Assembly (NCBI GenBank): GCA_004764695.1
Contig: SMSO01000025.1
Location: forward strand, 2,873,102 to 2,937,101
Length of the DNA stretch: 64,000 bases
Reading direction: 5' to 3'
DNA from: Schizochytrium sp. TIO01
Lineage: Eukaryota > Sar > Bigyra > Thraustochytrida > Thraustochytriidae
Shown: positions 44,545-57,007 of the stretch, piece by piece
How the letters are laid out: each line of letters opens with the position of its first letter
How positions within the stretch are numbered: the first letter of the stretch is position 1
Notes under the pieces: generated by a model
The model's input: only the letters and a program-made list of their open reading frames with translations
Told to the model about the DNA's origin: nothing
Database searches by the model: none
Made by a program: the position numbers and the translations under genes

Positions 44545-45377
44545 GCAACTCTGTTTGCAGCATCTTTACGATTTCATTCGTTTCTCCTGCTTAAAGGCCT
44601 GTTTTCTTCTTCTTTGAAGCGTTGAGATATTCGTAAATCTTCAACTCGTGTGTCCAATTCGTTCTTTTTTTCAAAAATACATATATACTTTTTTCATTTA
44701 CTCTCCTCCATCTCTCACCTATGCCTACCCCTTGGCAATTCGAAATACATTAGCTTGTCTTTGTTGCCATGTTGCCACCCTGAATGAAATATTATTGTCA
44801 AATACTTGAAACAATGCTTCCTTGTAATTTATCCTAGAGATGCTATACTTTGAGAAGGAAGGCGTGGCATTCCGCGCTCAAGCAAGAGTTGCACTAGACT
44901 CTTGAGGAAAACGCAAAGCCTCTGTGGTTGCTTTTACATTGAATGTGGGTGCCACGGAACCTGTCTTTGCTGCAGCTTCACTTCAAGCAAACACTACTTG
45001 CTTAAGGAAAAGTGGAGTAACCTGATTTCAAGTCAAAAACACTTTTTTTTGACAAGGTTTCAATGAAAACATGCTTCTACCAAAAGGAACTGGTTACAAA
45101 GAAATGCTTTGGGGGTCGTGTGCGTATTTTAAACTGGGCACACGCTAACAAATTATATACTTCATCTATACGAGATGAATTTTGCTTTTGTCCTCTTCGA
45201 TATGAAGTTGTAACACAAACAGAAGGTACCTGGGAAAAGACAAACGTTAGCACGCAATAATTCCACGGCCCTACAACACAGTCACAAAAGCTTTTTTTCT
45301 CCTGTACTAGTAACTTGATTGCTGCCCTGAAATGAGAATATCTACGCTACTTTGCTAAGGAAACTCGAGATCTGCTA
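44545..45377. other. 3' flank of ammonium transporter copy 2
   Basis: AT-rich sequence following the stop codon, expected to carry the 3' UTR. A TTTTTTTTGACA run lies near 45045. No further gene is seen. Confidence 0.45.
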
Positions 45378-45870
45378 ACGGAGTGATGCGATAAAGCAAG
45401 TGGTGAAGCGATAAAGCAAGTGGTGAAGCGATAAAGCAAGTAATGAAGCAAGTAATGAAGCAAGTAATGAAGCAAGTAATGAAGCAAGTAATGAAGCAAG
45501 TAATGAAGCAAGTAATGAAGCAAGTAATGAAGCAAGTAATGAAGCAAGTAATGAAGCAAGTAATGAAGCGATGAAGCAAGTAATGAAGCAAGTAATGAAG
45601 CAAGTAATGAAGCAAGTAATGAAGCAAGTAATGAAGCAAGTAATGAAGCAAGTAATGAAGCAAGTAATGAAGCAAGTAATGAAGCAAGTAATGAAGCAAG
45701 TAATGAAGCAAGTAATGAAGCAAGTAATGAAGCAAGTAATGAAGCAAGTAATGAAGCAAGTAATGAAGCAAGTAATGAAGCAAGTAATGAAGCAAGTAAT
45801 GAAGCAAGTAATGAAGCAAGTAATGAAGCAAGTAATGAAGCAAGTAATGAAGCGATGAAGCAAGTCGAGA
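45378..45870. repeat. 12-bp minisatellite, unit GAAGCAAGTAAT, about 35 copies
   Basis: After two GCGATAAAGCAAGTGGTGAA-type leader units (45385-45430), the unit GAAGCAAGTAAT repeats almost perfectly from about 45438 to 45868, interrupted only by two GAAGCGATGAAG variants (about 45565 and 45851). Because the unit is a multiple of three without stops on several frames, ORFs of up to 198 codons appear on the minus strand (LLAS, FITC and YLLH repeats) and MKQV repeats on the plus strand. These are products of the repeat rather than genes. Confidence 0.97.
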
Positions 45871-48800
45871 TGCTGGAAACTGACCAAACACAAACCAAAC
45901 GGAAGTAAGATATTCTTTGGAATGACTTATTTGAATATGATACAATTCCATTAGTTAAAGAAGCTCAAGATTTAAAGCACAGTTTACAAGACACTTGTAA
46001 ATTAGAAAAGTTCGTATATGTCGTGAATCAGATTTATTATGTTTTTAGTAGATTGGATACCAGCAAACTCTTTTGCATTAATACCAATGATGGGCGACTT
46101 CAAATGATTAGATACTGGACAGGTTATCGAATATGTATAAATGTCCTTGGATTTGCTAAGATTTGCTATTGAAATATCAAGCAGGTACAACACTGCTACG
46201 TGACCCTTTGTGAGACCTATTGCTGATTGGAAACAACGAAAAATGGAAGAACATTTCATAAGATGGTTCTCAGACTTCTAAGGCATAAATGTCACTTGTT
46301 CTTTAAACGCTTTGCTGATTGCAATTAACAAAAACCTGATTAATTATCTGCTAAGAACTTAAGCTTGAACTACATGAAACATTCAGGACTAAATCAAAGG
46401 CTGTTTTATAGACAGACTGAGAACTATATTGATTGTAACGACTGTAATTCTTTTAAAAGGTCAACAGATTACGGACCCAAATGTTTAATAACTTTAGCCT
46501 TCACTAGTGACTGATCCTGTTGGACCACTACGTCTAGACTAAGTTCTTAATCGTCAATATTTTGGCAAGTACGAACTCAGAGGGTTCGCTCTATAAAATT
46601 ATAATGGTGTTCTATTTACATGTTTTCACTATAATCTCAATATCACAAATTATGCATTGTGCGACTTTAGGAGTAGAAAAAGATTTTCTTCAAGACATAT
46701 AATTTGAGTACTGCTTGCTGAAATTTCGAATCGTAGGAGCATGAGGACGGACAAGCTATTAGAAGAGCCCTTGGCAAATCATTATAAATCGTAAACTATC
46801 AGAACTTGTATATGATAGGAATGCGACTTTCAGATACGAGGTTGTGAGAACAAGGAAACTCAAGAATGAACTGTACTAAAGAATCAGAGTATTGTATAAT
46901 AAAAACCTAGATTAGTGGTTGAGACAACGGGTTAATACAACCTGTTGAGCTCTGCGCTATAACACATTAAATTGTGTCTTCGTCTCTTAATTAGAATAGG
47001 AACCAACATACCTTGGTGGTTATCCCAAACGTTAGCAAGTCGCTAACTCTATTCGCCAAAGTATCTGTTGCCTCCGTGAGTCCTATCATGCTCCCCAAGC
47101 TCCTTGGCTTCATATCTTCCAGATCAACCTCTGACTGCTCAACAATTAGCTTTCAGAACTGCATTAGGAGCTTACACGCTTAAACATGGATCTTGCTGAA
47201 TCGCAGCTCGAGATGAGTTCACACTCCTTATTATTGCTGGATTTAATATCAGTTTTTCGCCAATACGTGTGGCGTTCTTGGAAGATCAAAATTAGGGAGT
47301 TTTAAACTACATGTGACCCTCTTAATTTTGTTGAATAACGTCTTATCCTCATAATCACGCGTCAAAATGATACCATTGGTGACCATATTCAATATAGTTA
47401 TAAACAACGTATCTTCGCATTCCGACATCCACGTTTAAATGATAGTGCATCGCTAATGTTGTTCTTCTTTAGTGAAAGTCCTGAAGCTAAAATCAAACTA
47501 GAATAGTGGAAAACACCTCACAGAATGTCGTAATAAAGCACCAGCATAAAGCTAATACTTGGAACCCGGTGAATGATTACGCATATGTGTATCTCATGTA
47601 TGCCAAGCTGACACGAAATGAGAATGAAATATTCTTTGGCCAGCTATCTCTAAAGAAAAATCTCAGCATTCAGCTTGTTTGATTGTGTGGCGCATATTAT
47701 TTTTGGGATTGTTACTGCAACTTTACACAGATCACCGGTTTGTTTCGGTTTGAAATTAGCTTGCTAATCGTCCTCATTTCTGATAGCTAGAATGTGTTTC
47801 TGCATCCTTGTTGAATGGTGCATACTGAATTGTAAGTGATTGAATACCAACATTCTTGAAAAACTTGAAAGGACTGTAAGCTATTTGGAGTTTAGAATTA
47901 GGGGTCTACTGAGCTTGGAGGCGAATATTGCATGGTGAGTTGAAACAAATTACACTGAATTGTCTTAGGTAAACTTTATTTGTACTGAGAGGAGCGGTAA
48001 GATTGATTTGTTTCCTCATTCACTAGTCTAGACTTATTTGAATAGATTTTCTTGACACATCACGCACTCTCAGATTTAGAATTCCTCAGCTCTACGTGTC
48101 TGATTGCCTAGTTCCTATCTTGCGCAATTTCTGATACACGAGGAATTTCAACACTTGCCAAGGAGACCAGTGATGTATAGTCCACATGGCCTTTCACTAG
48201 ATTGTCTCGGCACTTGTGCCAGCTTAAATATATTCATGGCGACAATTCAAATTGAAAATTGCATTCAAAGAGCACTACACAGGCAATGCACGTTTTGAGG
48301 GTTTTGGCAACGCATCGCAAGCCTGAAAATATCAATGTAGAATTATAAGAATATCTTTGCAGCGCGATTGTGGGCTGACTGCCACCCCCAACAGCAGGAA
48401 GATAGTAGTGTCATATACATTTAATGCGGCGAGTGAGACCATCATGTTAAAGCAATACTTAAAGACTTGTACAAAATTCAATAAATGTTATAAGTAAATG
48501 TATTAAAGGCCTTTATCCAGATCAAGTCGAGCAATGCTTCGTGCCGCCATCTCGTTGCTCCTCCTGAAAGTTGCAGTCTAGCTAGCACGAGAATGAGTGG
48601 CAAGATTAAAACATTCCGCTCTAAAAAAAGTTGACCTTTGTAAATTAGGTACTGCTGAGATCTCGAATCAAAGAGACTAGAGGGCAAGACCTTGCCTTTC
48701 ATTTAAGAACCCAAGTTGTAGAGTTTTCATATAAATTGAAAAACTAGACAACCATACTTGCGTGGCAAGAAGTTATGGACTAAATTTGTACTTACACTTT

Positions 48801-50725
48801 GAATATGACGAATTCTAGAATCAATGATTGAAGAGACGAGTCAATCTAACCTCGTCAGCTTTTTTTTTTTTCTAAACAGGTCGAGTATGCCTTAGTCTCT
48901 TGCCGGCATCTTCACAGTCACATTCTATAGGGTCTATCGCCTATAATTGGAACCTTTGGTTTTTTGGCTTCTCAGCCTCATATATGGTTGTTCAATTATT
49001 ACCAAGCATGATTTAGTCTTTTAGGACAGACTTGGCTCTTCAATTGTTTGTCGCAGCAGATTTTTTTTAGCACTTTTCAAAAACTTGTCCACGCATCCAT
49101 TGCTCTCATATTTATACCTAGCTAAATAAGGTTCGGCATCAATCAATTGAACAACTGAAGAGCTGGTCCGAACCACAGCAGCAGCATTGGATAGAATGTC
49201 GAATCAACAAATATTGCCATCAGCAACTATCATAATTGCCCATATAAAATATTTGCTAGGTTTCTTTGTACGATCCCTACTTCAACGCTTCTAGGCTTAG
49301 GAACCAAGCTAGATTTGGTAAAGCCCACACTTATGTGAACAAGTGGAAAACAGGCAATCGCATATAGAATATATTAGAAGAGATGAAGGCAAGAATCTTG
49401 ATAAGTACCAGTGCGAGGGCTTGGAGAAAGCATAGAGTGGAAAGCAATAAATAAACTATCTGTTGACTACGGTAATCAAATATTTCTGAATATAAATGCA
49501 AGAGCTCTGGTGGTAATGACTTTCGAAAATCAAAACTATCTTCGTCTATCTGCATCTTGCTGATTGTTGGTGCAAAAGAATGAACCATCGTTTTCTAGAT
49601 TTTACTGCCATCATTTAAATTGAAAATGCATATTTATTTTGGAGGTCGTATGCTCTAGTTGTAAGTGGAGATGATTTGCTTTATACTGTGTCCCATTTCA
49701 TCAAAGACCAAAGTCTTATATCAATTCTGGAAGAGCGTATTCCCCAAAGCTCTGAGAAGGTATTGCTATCCCTGAGTGAAGTAGTGGAAGGAGTGGAGAA
49801 TTAGACAATGACGGCATGATTGAGAAGTTCGATATTGTCTATGCATATATATGTACCTAGTCAAGTTGGTGAAAATCTTTGAAAAGGAGCGAACGAACCT
49901 CAAATTTTAGAAAACAGAACGTTGTTTGCTTCAACTACGTACAAATAAAGTACAAATTCTTAAGTTCGCCAACCCTGGAATTCTAAAGTTGAATCGAATC
50001 ATATCTCTATTTTTTAAACAACCAAGCTTTATTATGCCAATCAGGTGTTACACTGGTGCTAATCTAACTCCTTGTTTATACAAATTGATTCGATTACATG
50101 TTTCTTCTTTTTAATCATCAGCTACACGCACAAATAAAGGTGCTTTATTGACAACAAATGATCAGTCTTCATTTTGTAGTAATGTGTATTTCAAAAAGAT
50201 AGTTGAGTTTTGCTTCTTACACCTAAATAACTCGAAATCCCATCCCTGTAATTATCATATATCCGTACACTCTATATAAGAATACCATAATCATATTATT
50301 GTTATGAATAGACCTCCTTAATGGTTCGAGCCATGTTGGGTTACAAAATGATCTCATGTACGGATAAGGATAAGTCTACGATTCAAATGCCAAACGTTCA
50401 AGGGCCTGATAAGTTTAAAATTTGAATTCTGTGGGAACACGTCTTACAAAATTTCAACATCAATTTCAACTGGATTGATCTCCCTTTGAGGTGGAAAATG
50501 ATATTTATCGCATAAGCAGATAAAATTTTGCAGGTGGGAATTGCACAAACAGGAGATACCAACAAACGAGGATTTGCATAAAAAAGAACACACACATATG
50601 ATAATGTTATTGCAAAAAAGAATGAATAGAAGACGAGGGGTAAATAAGGCCCATGTACACAACGAGATATAAGCTTTGCAGTGCTCCTTCTGGCAATGCA
50701 CATGCTGTAAGCTATGTTGGCAGAT
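45871..50725. other. Gene-poor AT-rich interval between minisatellite and glutamine synthetase
   Basis: No recognisable gene. ORFs are under 90 codons. Two stretches look more protein-like than the rest: 49331-49588 (minus) and an ATG-less frame at about 49617-49803 (plus). They are listed separately or as findings. A short T-run lies near 48861. Confidence 0.5.
49331..49588 (-). CDS. Small hypothetical membrane-protein ORF, 85 codons
   Basis: The ORF encodes a hydrophilic first half (MQIDEDSFDFRKSLPPELLH) and a hydrophobic second half (YLLLSTLCFLQALALVLIKI) that could be one or two membrane helices. I recognise no family. It sits alone in a 5 kb gene-poor stretch, so chance remains likely. 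Confidence 0.15.
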   Translation of the reverse strand: MVHSFAPTISKMQIDEDSFDFRKSLPPELLHLYSEIFDYRSQQIVYLLLSTLCFLQALALVLIKILAFISSNIFYMRLPVFHLFT

Positions 50726-51877
50726 CTACTTTTTGCGGCCGCTGAGCGCGCGACCAAGTCGAGCAATAGACGCACGAGGTCCCTTACTCATGCGAATACC
50801 AAGAAAGGAGGATGTTCTCTGAGGTACGTCAAGAACTGCAGTGTGAAAGAGCTTGGCTGTAACAAGGTATGGATCCATGTTTGATGCCGGACGACGATCT
50901 TCCATGTATCCGCGACCAGCGCTGTTAGTTTCATTGCCGATGCGAATTGAGGAACCACGGTCAGCAATTCCCCATGAAAATTTTTCAATCGATGCTGTTT
51001 CGTGCGCACCTGTCAGGCGAAGCTCGTTGCCCACACCATAGACAGCAATGTGCTCAGCATGTTTCACTGAAAGACGCTCAATAGCAGGGATGATCACCTT
51101 GCTGAGGGCATTCTTCTGTTCACGCATCTTCTTGGTGGAAAAGTTAGTGTGGCAGCCAGCACCATTCCAGTCACCAGGAATGGGCTTCGGGTCAAGGCTA
51201 GCGATGACACCATACTTTTCACAGATACGGTTCAGAATGTAACGAGCCATCCAGAGCTGATCTGCGCCATCGATGCCGACACACGGACCAACTTGGAACT
51301 CCCACTGGCCAGGCATGACCTCAGCATTAATGCCAGAAACATTGATGCCGGCATGCAGGCATTTTGCAAGATGCTCTTCCACAATTTTACGACCAAAAGC
51401 AACATCGGCACCATCACCACAGTAGTAAGGGCCTTGAGGTCCTGGGTAGCCAAGTTGGACAGTGGGCTTGGCACCCTGGTAGGGGCGAGCCTTAGATTTA
51501 GGCCAGCCAAGAGGGGTTCCATCCTTGAACATGGTGTACTCTTGCTCAATGCCGAACCAGGGAATCTCCTTCTTGCCAGACTCCATGATAAGGTTAGCAG
51601 CGAAGCGAGTGTTGGTCTGAATGGGATCACCCTTGTTATCGTAGGTATCAGTCAAGACGAGCACGTTGTTACCGCCACGAAATGGGTCAAGGTACAGGGC
51701 CCGAGGGATGATGGTGACTTCGGAATCGACACCAGGAGCCTGACCAGTAGACGATCCATCGTAATTCCACTTTGGGAGGTCCTTGAGCTTGACGCTGTTC
51801 TTGTCAGGCATAACCTTGGTTTTGCTACGAAGGCAACCATAGGCATCAATCCAGACGTACTCTGCCAAGACTACCAT
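50726..51877 (-). CDS. Type II glutamine synthetase
   Basis: The enzyme makes glutamine from glutamate, ammonia and ATP, and is the first assimilation step for ammonium entering through the AMT transporters nearby. At 383 residues it is slightly longer than the usual cytosolic GSII (about 355-375). Family motifs in order: [11 protein letters not shown] (37-47), EQEYT (111-115), [15 protein letters not shown] (184-198), [11 protein letters not shown] (238-248), DRGSSIRIG (306-314) and [13 protein letters not shown] (325-337). These hold the Glu, His and Arg ligands for metal and ATP. The extra basic tail after 360 ([20 protein letters not shown]) is unusual for GSII. No transit peptide is visible, so a cytosolic site is likely. 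One exon; the start ATG precedes [13 protein letters not shown], in register with the family N-terminus. Confidence 0.96.
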   Translation of the reverse strand: MVVLAEYVWIDAYGCLRSKTKVMPDKNSVKLKDLPKWNYDGSSTGQAPGVDSEVTIIPRALYLDPFRGGNNVLVLTDTYDNKGDPIQTNTRFAANLIMESGKKEIPWFGIEQEYTMFKDGTPLGWPKSKARPYQGAKPTVQLGYPGPQGPYYCGDGADVAFGRKIVEEHLAKCLHAGINVSGINAEVMPGQWEFQVGPCVGIDGADQLWMARYILNRICEKYGVIASLDPKPIPGDWNGAGCHTNFSTKKMREQKNALSKVIIPAIERLSVKHAEHIAVYGVGNELRLTGAHETASIEKFSWGIADRGSSIRIGNETNSAGRGYMEDRRPASNMDPYLVTAKLFHTAVLDVPQRTSSFLGIRMSKGPRASIARLGRALSGRKK

Positions 51878-54800
51878 TGTGTTCTTGTCTCGATTGCTCT
51901 AGCTCAGACGGCTTGATACGGATTTGAAGCTGTGAAGTATATGCACCAACAGCAGCAGCGGACTTACAGAGTAAGTGAGGTCTCAGCAAGCGGTGCTTCT
52001 CTCTGCGCACGAGAATAGGTTCAAGTGCTTACACAGGAGGCAACTGCTCACGCGTGTCGTGCCTGGTTTAACCTTGGTGTCTTCAACGGCGGACGGTAGA
52101 AGAATGAAGTGCTTGCAGGTAGTCTCTCACGTTTGCGGTGGCGGTGCAACTTGGTCGGAGAGTCCCCAAGCTTTCTGCAATGGTATTTAATGTATGAATT
52201 TACGATTGTAATCGCTTGCTCGCGTACTCTGTTTTGTAAAACTAAAAGGTTTTGCCTACTTGAGAAAAACAAAACAAAACAAACACTTTTGTCTTCACAA
52301 CTTTTTCTCTTTCGACAATATACTCTCTTAGCAATCATGATGACTTATATTCTTATAAGTTTTTCAAATTAAAGAGAAGAATAATAATTTAGAGCTCAAA
52401 GTTAGAAAACAATACTTTTAAAAATCAATTAAAAAAATTAATATGCAACTGGATAAAAAGGGTTTCTTATACTTAATCATAACTAGAAACCTACATATGA
52501 ATGCTATCCTTTAAAATGCTTTATTTTAAAATTTTATAGCATGAACAATATTTATTATATAATTTACATTACATTTTAAAATAAAATAGTGAGAGTGTGT
52601 AGCTTTTTACTTCTCTAAATATACAGATAATTTGATACTTTGCAATCAGGAAAATTGGGCAGGCCAGGAAGTTGTCACACTGCCGCCCTTACATCGGTCT
52701 GCGCTTGCTTCATCATTGCACTAATGAATTAAATACTTATTCAACAGCTTACGGATAAAGCTACCCCGCATCAAAGTATACTAGTGTTTCTCTAGACGCA
52801 CTCGCGCTTTTATATGTATTCTCTGCACATTTAGTAAAATCGCACGTGCTTTTCATCATTGCATTGTTTTTATAGATTGTCAATTTCTTGCGTTCTCTTG
52901 CCATGTGTCCCCTCACCCCTGCACCTTGATGCGTTCAACTTATTAGAGTGTGCTGCAGCCGTTCACTACACTATTGCCGGCTGGCACGCTCAAACTAAGG
53001 AAGGACGCTCACGAGTCGTGAATGGTACTCTAAATTGAAGATTTAGTCGATCTGCATTTCATATTGAGTTTTGCCCAGTTCTTGCAGCTCCTAACTGTCA
53101 GCATAGCTACTATTAGTACCTACCTGGTTTCATTCCAATACGCCACCATGCCGCTTCGAAATTCTGCACGTGCTGCCTGGATACATTTATAACGCATTGT
53201 CTCATTACACAGATACTCCACATCTATTTTACAAAATAAAATATTTTTAATTAGAAACATTTAGTATAAAAAAGAAGAAGGAAGGATAGTGTTAATAAAT
53301 AAAACAACGTCTACTGATTAAAAACGCACTATCCGTCATAAATAGTCAGCCGTTTTGAAGGCTTACCTTCTCATTCTTTGTCAGGTAACGCAAACTCGCT
53401 AGTTCTTGAGTTTTTTAAATTTTTTGTTTTCTAACAATCGCAGTGTAAGACGGAGCACCACGGACTCGCGACGAAGACTTGCGCGAACGAATAAATGAAA
53501 GCAACCCAATTAGGCTTTGTGGCTTCGCGCGCACACAGAGACACCTCTTGCACAAATTGAAGAGCTTTGGCGATGAATAGGGAGCGACCAAAAATAATGG
53601 TGTCACGCGATCGGGAGTCTTGAGCCCTGCAAAGAACTGCAATCACAGCTCTTGAAGATTTTCTTTCACCATGATGCTGCAATTTGTTCCTTCTGCCAGA
53701 CTTGATATCTATGAATGTGTGTATGTATTGCGCCAAAAGACGGTCACTCAGCGAGACATGCGCGCATTGCAACTACAACTACAAAGCATGTGCGGTAATC
53801 AGCGCCTCTACACTCCTTCTCTGTCGAATTGCCAGCTTCGTGGAATCGCGCCTTTGGCCGCCATCCCATGTACCTTCAGTTCCCATTATTCAACAGCTCG
53901 AGCTTACAAAATAAATACGTGCGGCGATCGAGCGGCGCAAGCGCAACCTCCCGGCCAAAGCCTCTTGCGCTGAGTCAGTCGAGACGAGGAGAGGCGAGGC
54001 AAGGCAAGCCGAGACGAGCCCAGCCGAGCCACGGTGCTGGAGAACTAGCAGGTCCCTTCGAAGCCACTTGTGTCTTGGAGAAGAAGAGCAGCACTGGCGG
54101 TAAAGTGCACGAGGCCCTTTCCCATGGCCCCTTTTGCAGAGTAATTTCAATCGGTTTTTCTGAAGGATAAAAACACGGGGAAAAGAAGGAATTCTCAAAC
54201 TGTGGCATTGACCACGTCTTGAAAACTCAAGGTTGGGCACCAAGCCTTGGCAGGAGAAGCTCCATCGCAAGTGCAGGTTGAGCTCCTTTCAATCATGAAC
54301 ATCGACAGGTTGACATGCTGATCTCCTGGTTTCAATCGCTCAGATGACCAGTTGCGCGGAGGCAAGAACAGCAGCAGCTCTCAATGAGCTTCGAACTCCC
54401 AACTAGGTACTATGGCGAGACAAAGATCCGGGGGCCGCCCGGTCGAACCTGTGGACCGCGGTGGTGCAGCTCTGCACGTGCCGCACGCATTCTACCCCCC
54501 CTAGCCCTTTTATTCTGATATTCCCCCCCCCAATATATGGTGAACCTTTCGCACCGTCTGACGTTCTGGATACGTCTCCTGGTGCGGCGCGTTTATCAAG
54601 AAGATCCTCACAGAATTGCAACATTTTCAAGAGGGGCTCCACTGGGGAATGGTCACTATTTGAACGACAGTGAAGCGGGGGTAATGAAGAACAACAGAGG
54701 CCACAGGGCACGATCGGGAGGCGCCGGACTCGAGGCGTGACAATAACCTCCTGGTGCGAGCAGGCACGAGCAGGATTGGTAGGGTGTGCACCCGACTGGT

Positions 54801-56482
54801 GCTAGTAGCAAATCCAATAGAAGCACCAAGTTCAAAGTCGAAGATCATGATCTTACGACTTGAGCTCGAAGGACCGGGAGGTACACAAATGGGGAGGTGT
54901 GCGACAGTGGATTATTGTCAATATTCCTGATGGATTTCGACAATGGCACTTGAAGAATTATAAGAGAGTTCTCTCAAGGGCAGCGGTGCTTGCTCGTATG
55001 GCTGGTGGTAGGTAGGTTGGCGATAATTCTTGCCAAATCGATTTGTTCGGCAAAGAGACTTACATATCTGGGTGATTTTTACTTTTGAGAAATGACCCAA
55101 GTAGGTAACAACGAAACTTCTTGAACTTTTCAACTTTTCAGTTTTTTCTTCTTTCTTCTACAAATTTTTTAATCTTTAAATTTTAAACGTACTTGCCAGT
55201 ACTAGTCTTGAGTCCCTGCGCTGTAAAAAAAAAGAAAAAGACTACAACCAAGCACAAATGATCAGCCAGCAAACGGAAAATTATGCCTCCGAAATTGTTT
55301 CTATCTATGAAATCTATGAAAATATTTAGAAGGTACTTCCTCCCTTCTGCGGATTTCAGAATAAGGGAGGCAAGTTAATATCGCTCCGTGATTTGGTTCG
55401 ATAGCGGCGATGCCTACATATAATATACAAAAAGTTTATGATAGCGTGAGATTTTGGCTAGGTTTTGACTCAATACTTGCTCACATGAGACACTGTTGCG
55501 GAAGTGCAAATATAGGTTTCAGAAATGTATAGATCTACTTAAGTCGTCACCACCATCATGGCTCGAGCAAAAATTGAGGTGAGCAGGCTGCAATGAGTCT
55601 ATGGGTGAAAGGCTCATTCAATAGCAAATTCGTAAAATCTCATTTTGCCTTTCGAATCCTGCTCCATTCTCAGTTTGAAATCTTAGATTGATTCCTATTA
55701 TTATACATATAATGGCACAGAAACATGAAAAGAAGAAAACTTGTTTGAAAATCATTATCGCTAGACCCGGAGCAAAACGATGGTTGTATTGCAACTGAAC
55801 CAGAGAAATAAAGAGAAAGTACAGTACATAATAAATAACTCAAAACATTGTTTTACATTCGAAACCTTGCAGAACGAACAGGAAACCCGGATCGAATTCA
55901 TAGCTCTAGACTCTGACACATCATGTCATTTGGCCATTTGCTAACAGTGTTAGATAAAACTCTCGCGACAAATTACCGCCACCTCAGTGTCTCTCTAAGT
56001 TTATATTAAACTTTGAAAACATTGGCATCACACAAACGTGACGTTTGTAGAAATCGAAATGATTGCACACTTCGTCCAAGAATTATGAAACATTTGATGT
56101 CCGTACTTTTAGTGACTCAACTCGCGTAATTCAGATTGTCTAACAAGAATCAGGTTGGGAGCTATTCCATATGTTTAGTTTGCAAAATCCCGCACGTCTT
56201 GCTTCCTTCACCTATAGCAAGATTGCAGGGAAACTCTTACACACTAGAGCAGAGTCCAAAAAAAGGTCATTTGGTGGCATGTCTACTATTGTTGTCAATT
56301 TATCGACAGGCTCTATCTAAATAGAAGTCAAAATAAAACTTTCGAATATCGTTTACCACTACCTCGACGTTTACAGCCTCCTAGCCATTTGGTGCACACC
56401 GTGGATTGAACTCAAGGGTGATGGGGACCGGCTCAATGCATCCCAAATATGAAATCATACATGTAATACTGTATACACGTAT
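51878..56482. other. Gene-free interval upstream of glutamine synthetase
   Basis: The 5' part (51878-52200) should carry the GS promoter and 5' UTR. It is followed by AT-rich DNA (52.3-53.4 kb), a GC-rich block (about 53.8-54.05 kb, with GAGGC/GAGAC-type short repeats), a C-run block at about 54.4-54.8 kb and AT-rich sequence up to 56.4 kb. ORFs are under 130 codons and unrecognised. A start-plus-donor candidate, ATGGCTCGAGCAAAAATTGAG followed by GTGAGC, lies near 55557. Confidence 0.45.
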
Positions 56483-57007
56483 TTAAAAGATTGATATTCC
56501 TTTCATAATGCGGAATAATTGAAATTCGGTCGTAAGACTTGCTTCAGCCTTGCCTACCTGAAAACCTAACTCATTGGTAGAAAAGAGGAACTCAAAACCA
56601 GTGCCAGGGCAGTCTTGCTTATCAAGGTCATGTCGAATCTTGCAATTCCACCAGTCCTTTGCCCCCGAAACTGCGTTATTGCTGGATAGAAATACAACCG
56701 CAGTTCTATTAAACAAGTGCAATGGCCACGTCATCAAGCTCTCCGCGCTCAGTAGGTACGCCAAAATCCATTTAGTCTACCTGCCCGCCAAAGGGTGACG
56801 AATTTTTAGATGCTTTGCTCCCACTAACAAAGATCTTTGAACGCTCGCAGAAGCTAAAGTCGAAGGCTCGAGTGCGCCTCTCCTCGGCATTCTTCCAACG
56901 AAAACAAACAAGCCCAGCTTGAAGAAGGCGTGCGCTTGGATTTGGAAGGAGCTTGTTTCAAGGCAATCGACCCCACCAACTCTAAGAGCCGCAATCAAAA
57001 TGGCCAA
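56483..57007 (-). CDS. Possible two-exon gene, hypothetical protein of about 150 residues
   Basis: Exon 1 (57007-56781) encodes MAILIAALRVGGVDCLETSS onward, ending HPLAG. A donor GTAGAC at 56780 and an acceptor TTTAATAG ending at 56706 define a 75-base intron, and the phase carries straight into a long open frame (56705-56483) encoding TAVVFLSSNNAVSGAKDWW, then NCKIRHDLDKQDCPGTGFEF and a stop after MKGISIF. In-phase joining of two open frames is the main support. I recognise no family. A CAG/GTAGGC site near 56562 offers an alternative 3' end. An inverted CCAAT motif lies just upstream of the ATG. Confidence 0.25.

Noticed and set aside
45378-45870. CRISPR-like array
   Set aside because: The tandem copies lack unique spacers, and the rest of the window is eukaryotic.
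45347-45951. Three long minus-strand ORFs (172-198 codons) and a 95-codon plus-strand MKQV ORF
   Set aside because: All are translations of the 12-bp minisatellite. They have no sequence outside the repeat that looks coding.
46441-47300. Possible Ty1/copia-type polyprotein remnants (for example a DPVGPL stretch)
   Set aside because: Frames are broken by many stops and the alignment to integrase or reverse transcriptase motifs is too weak to call.
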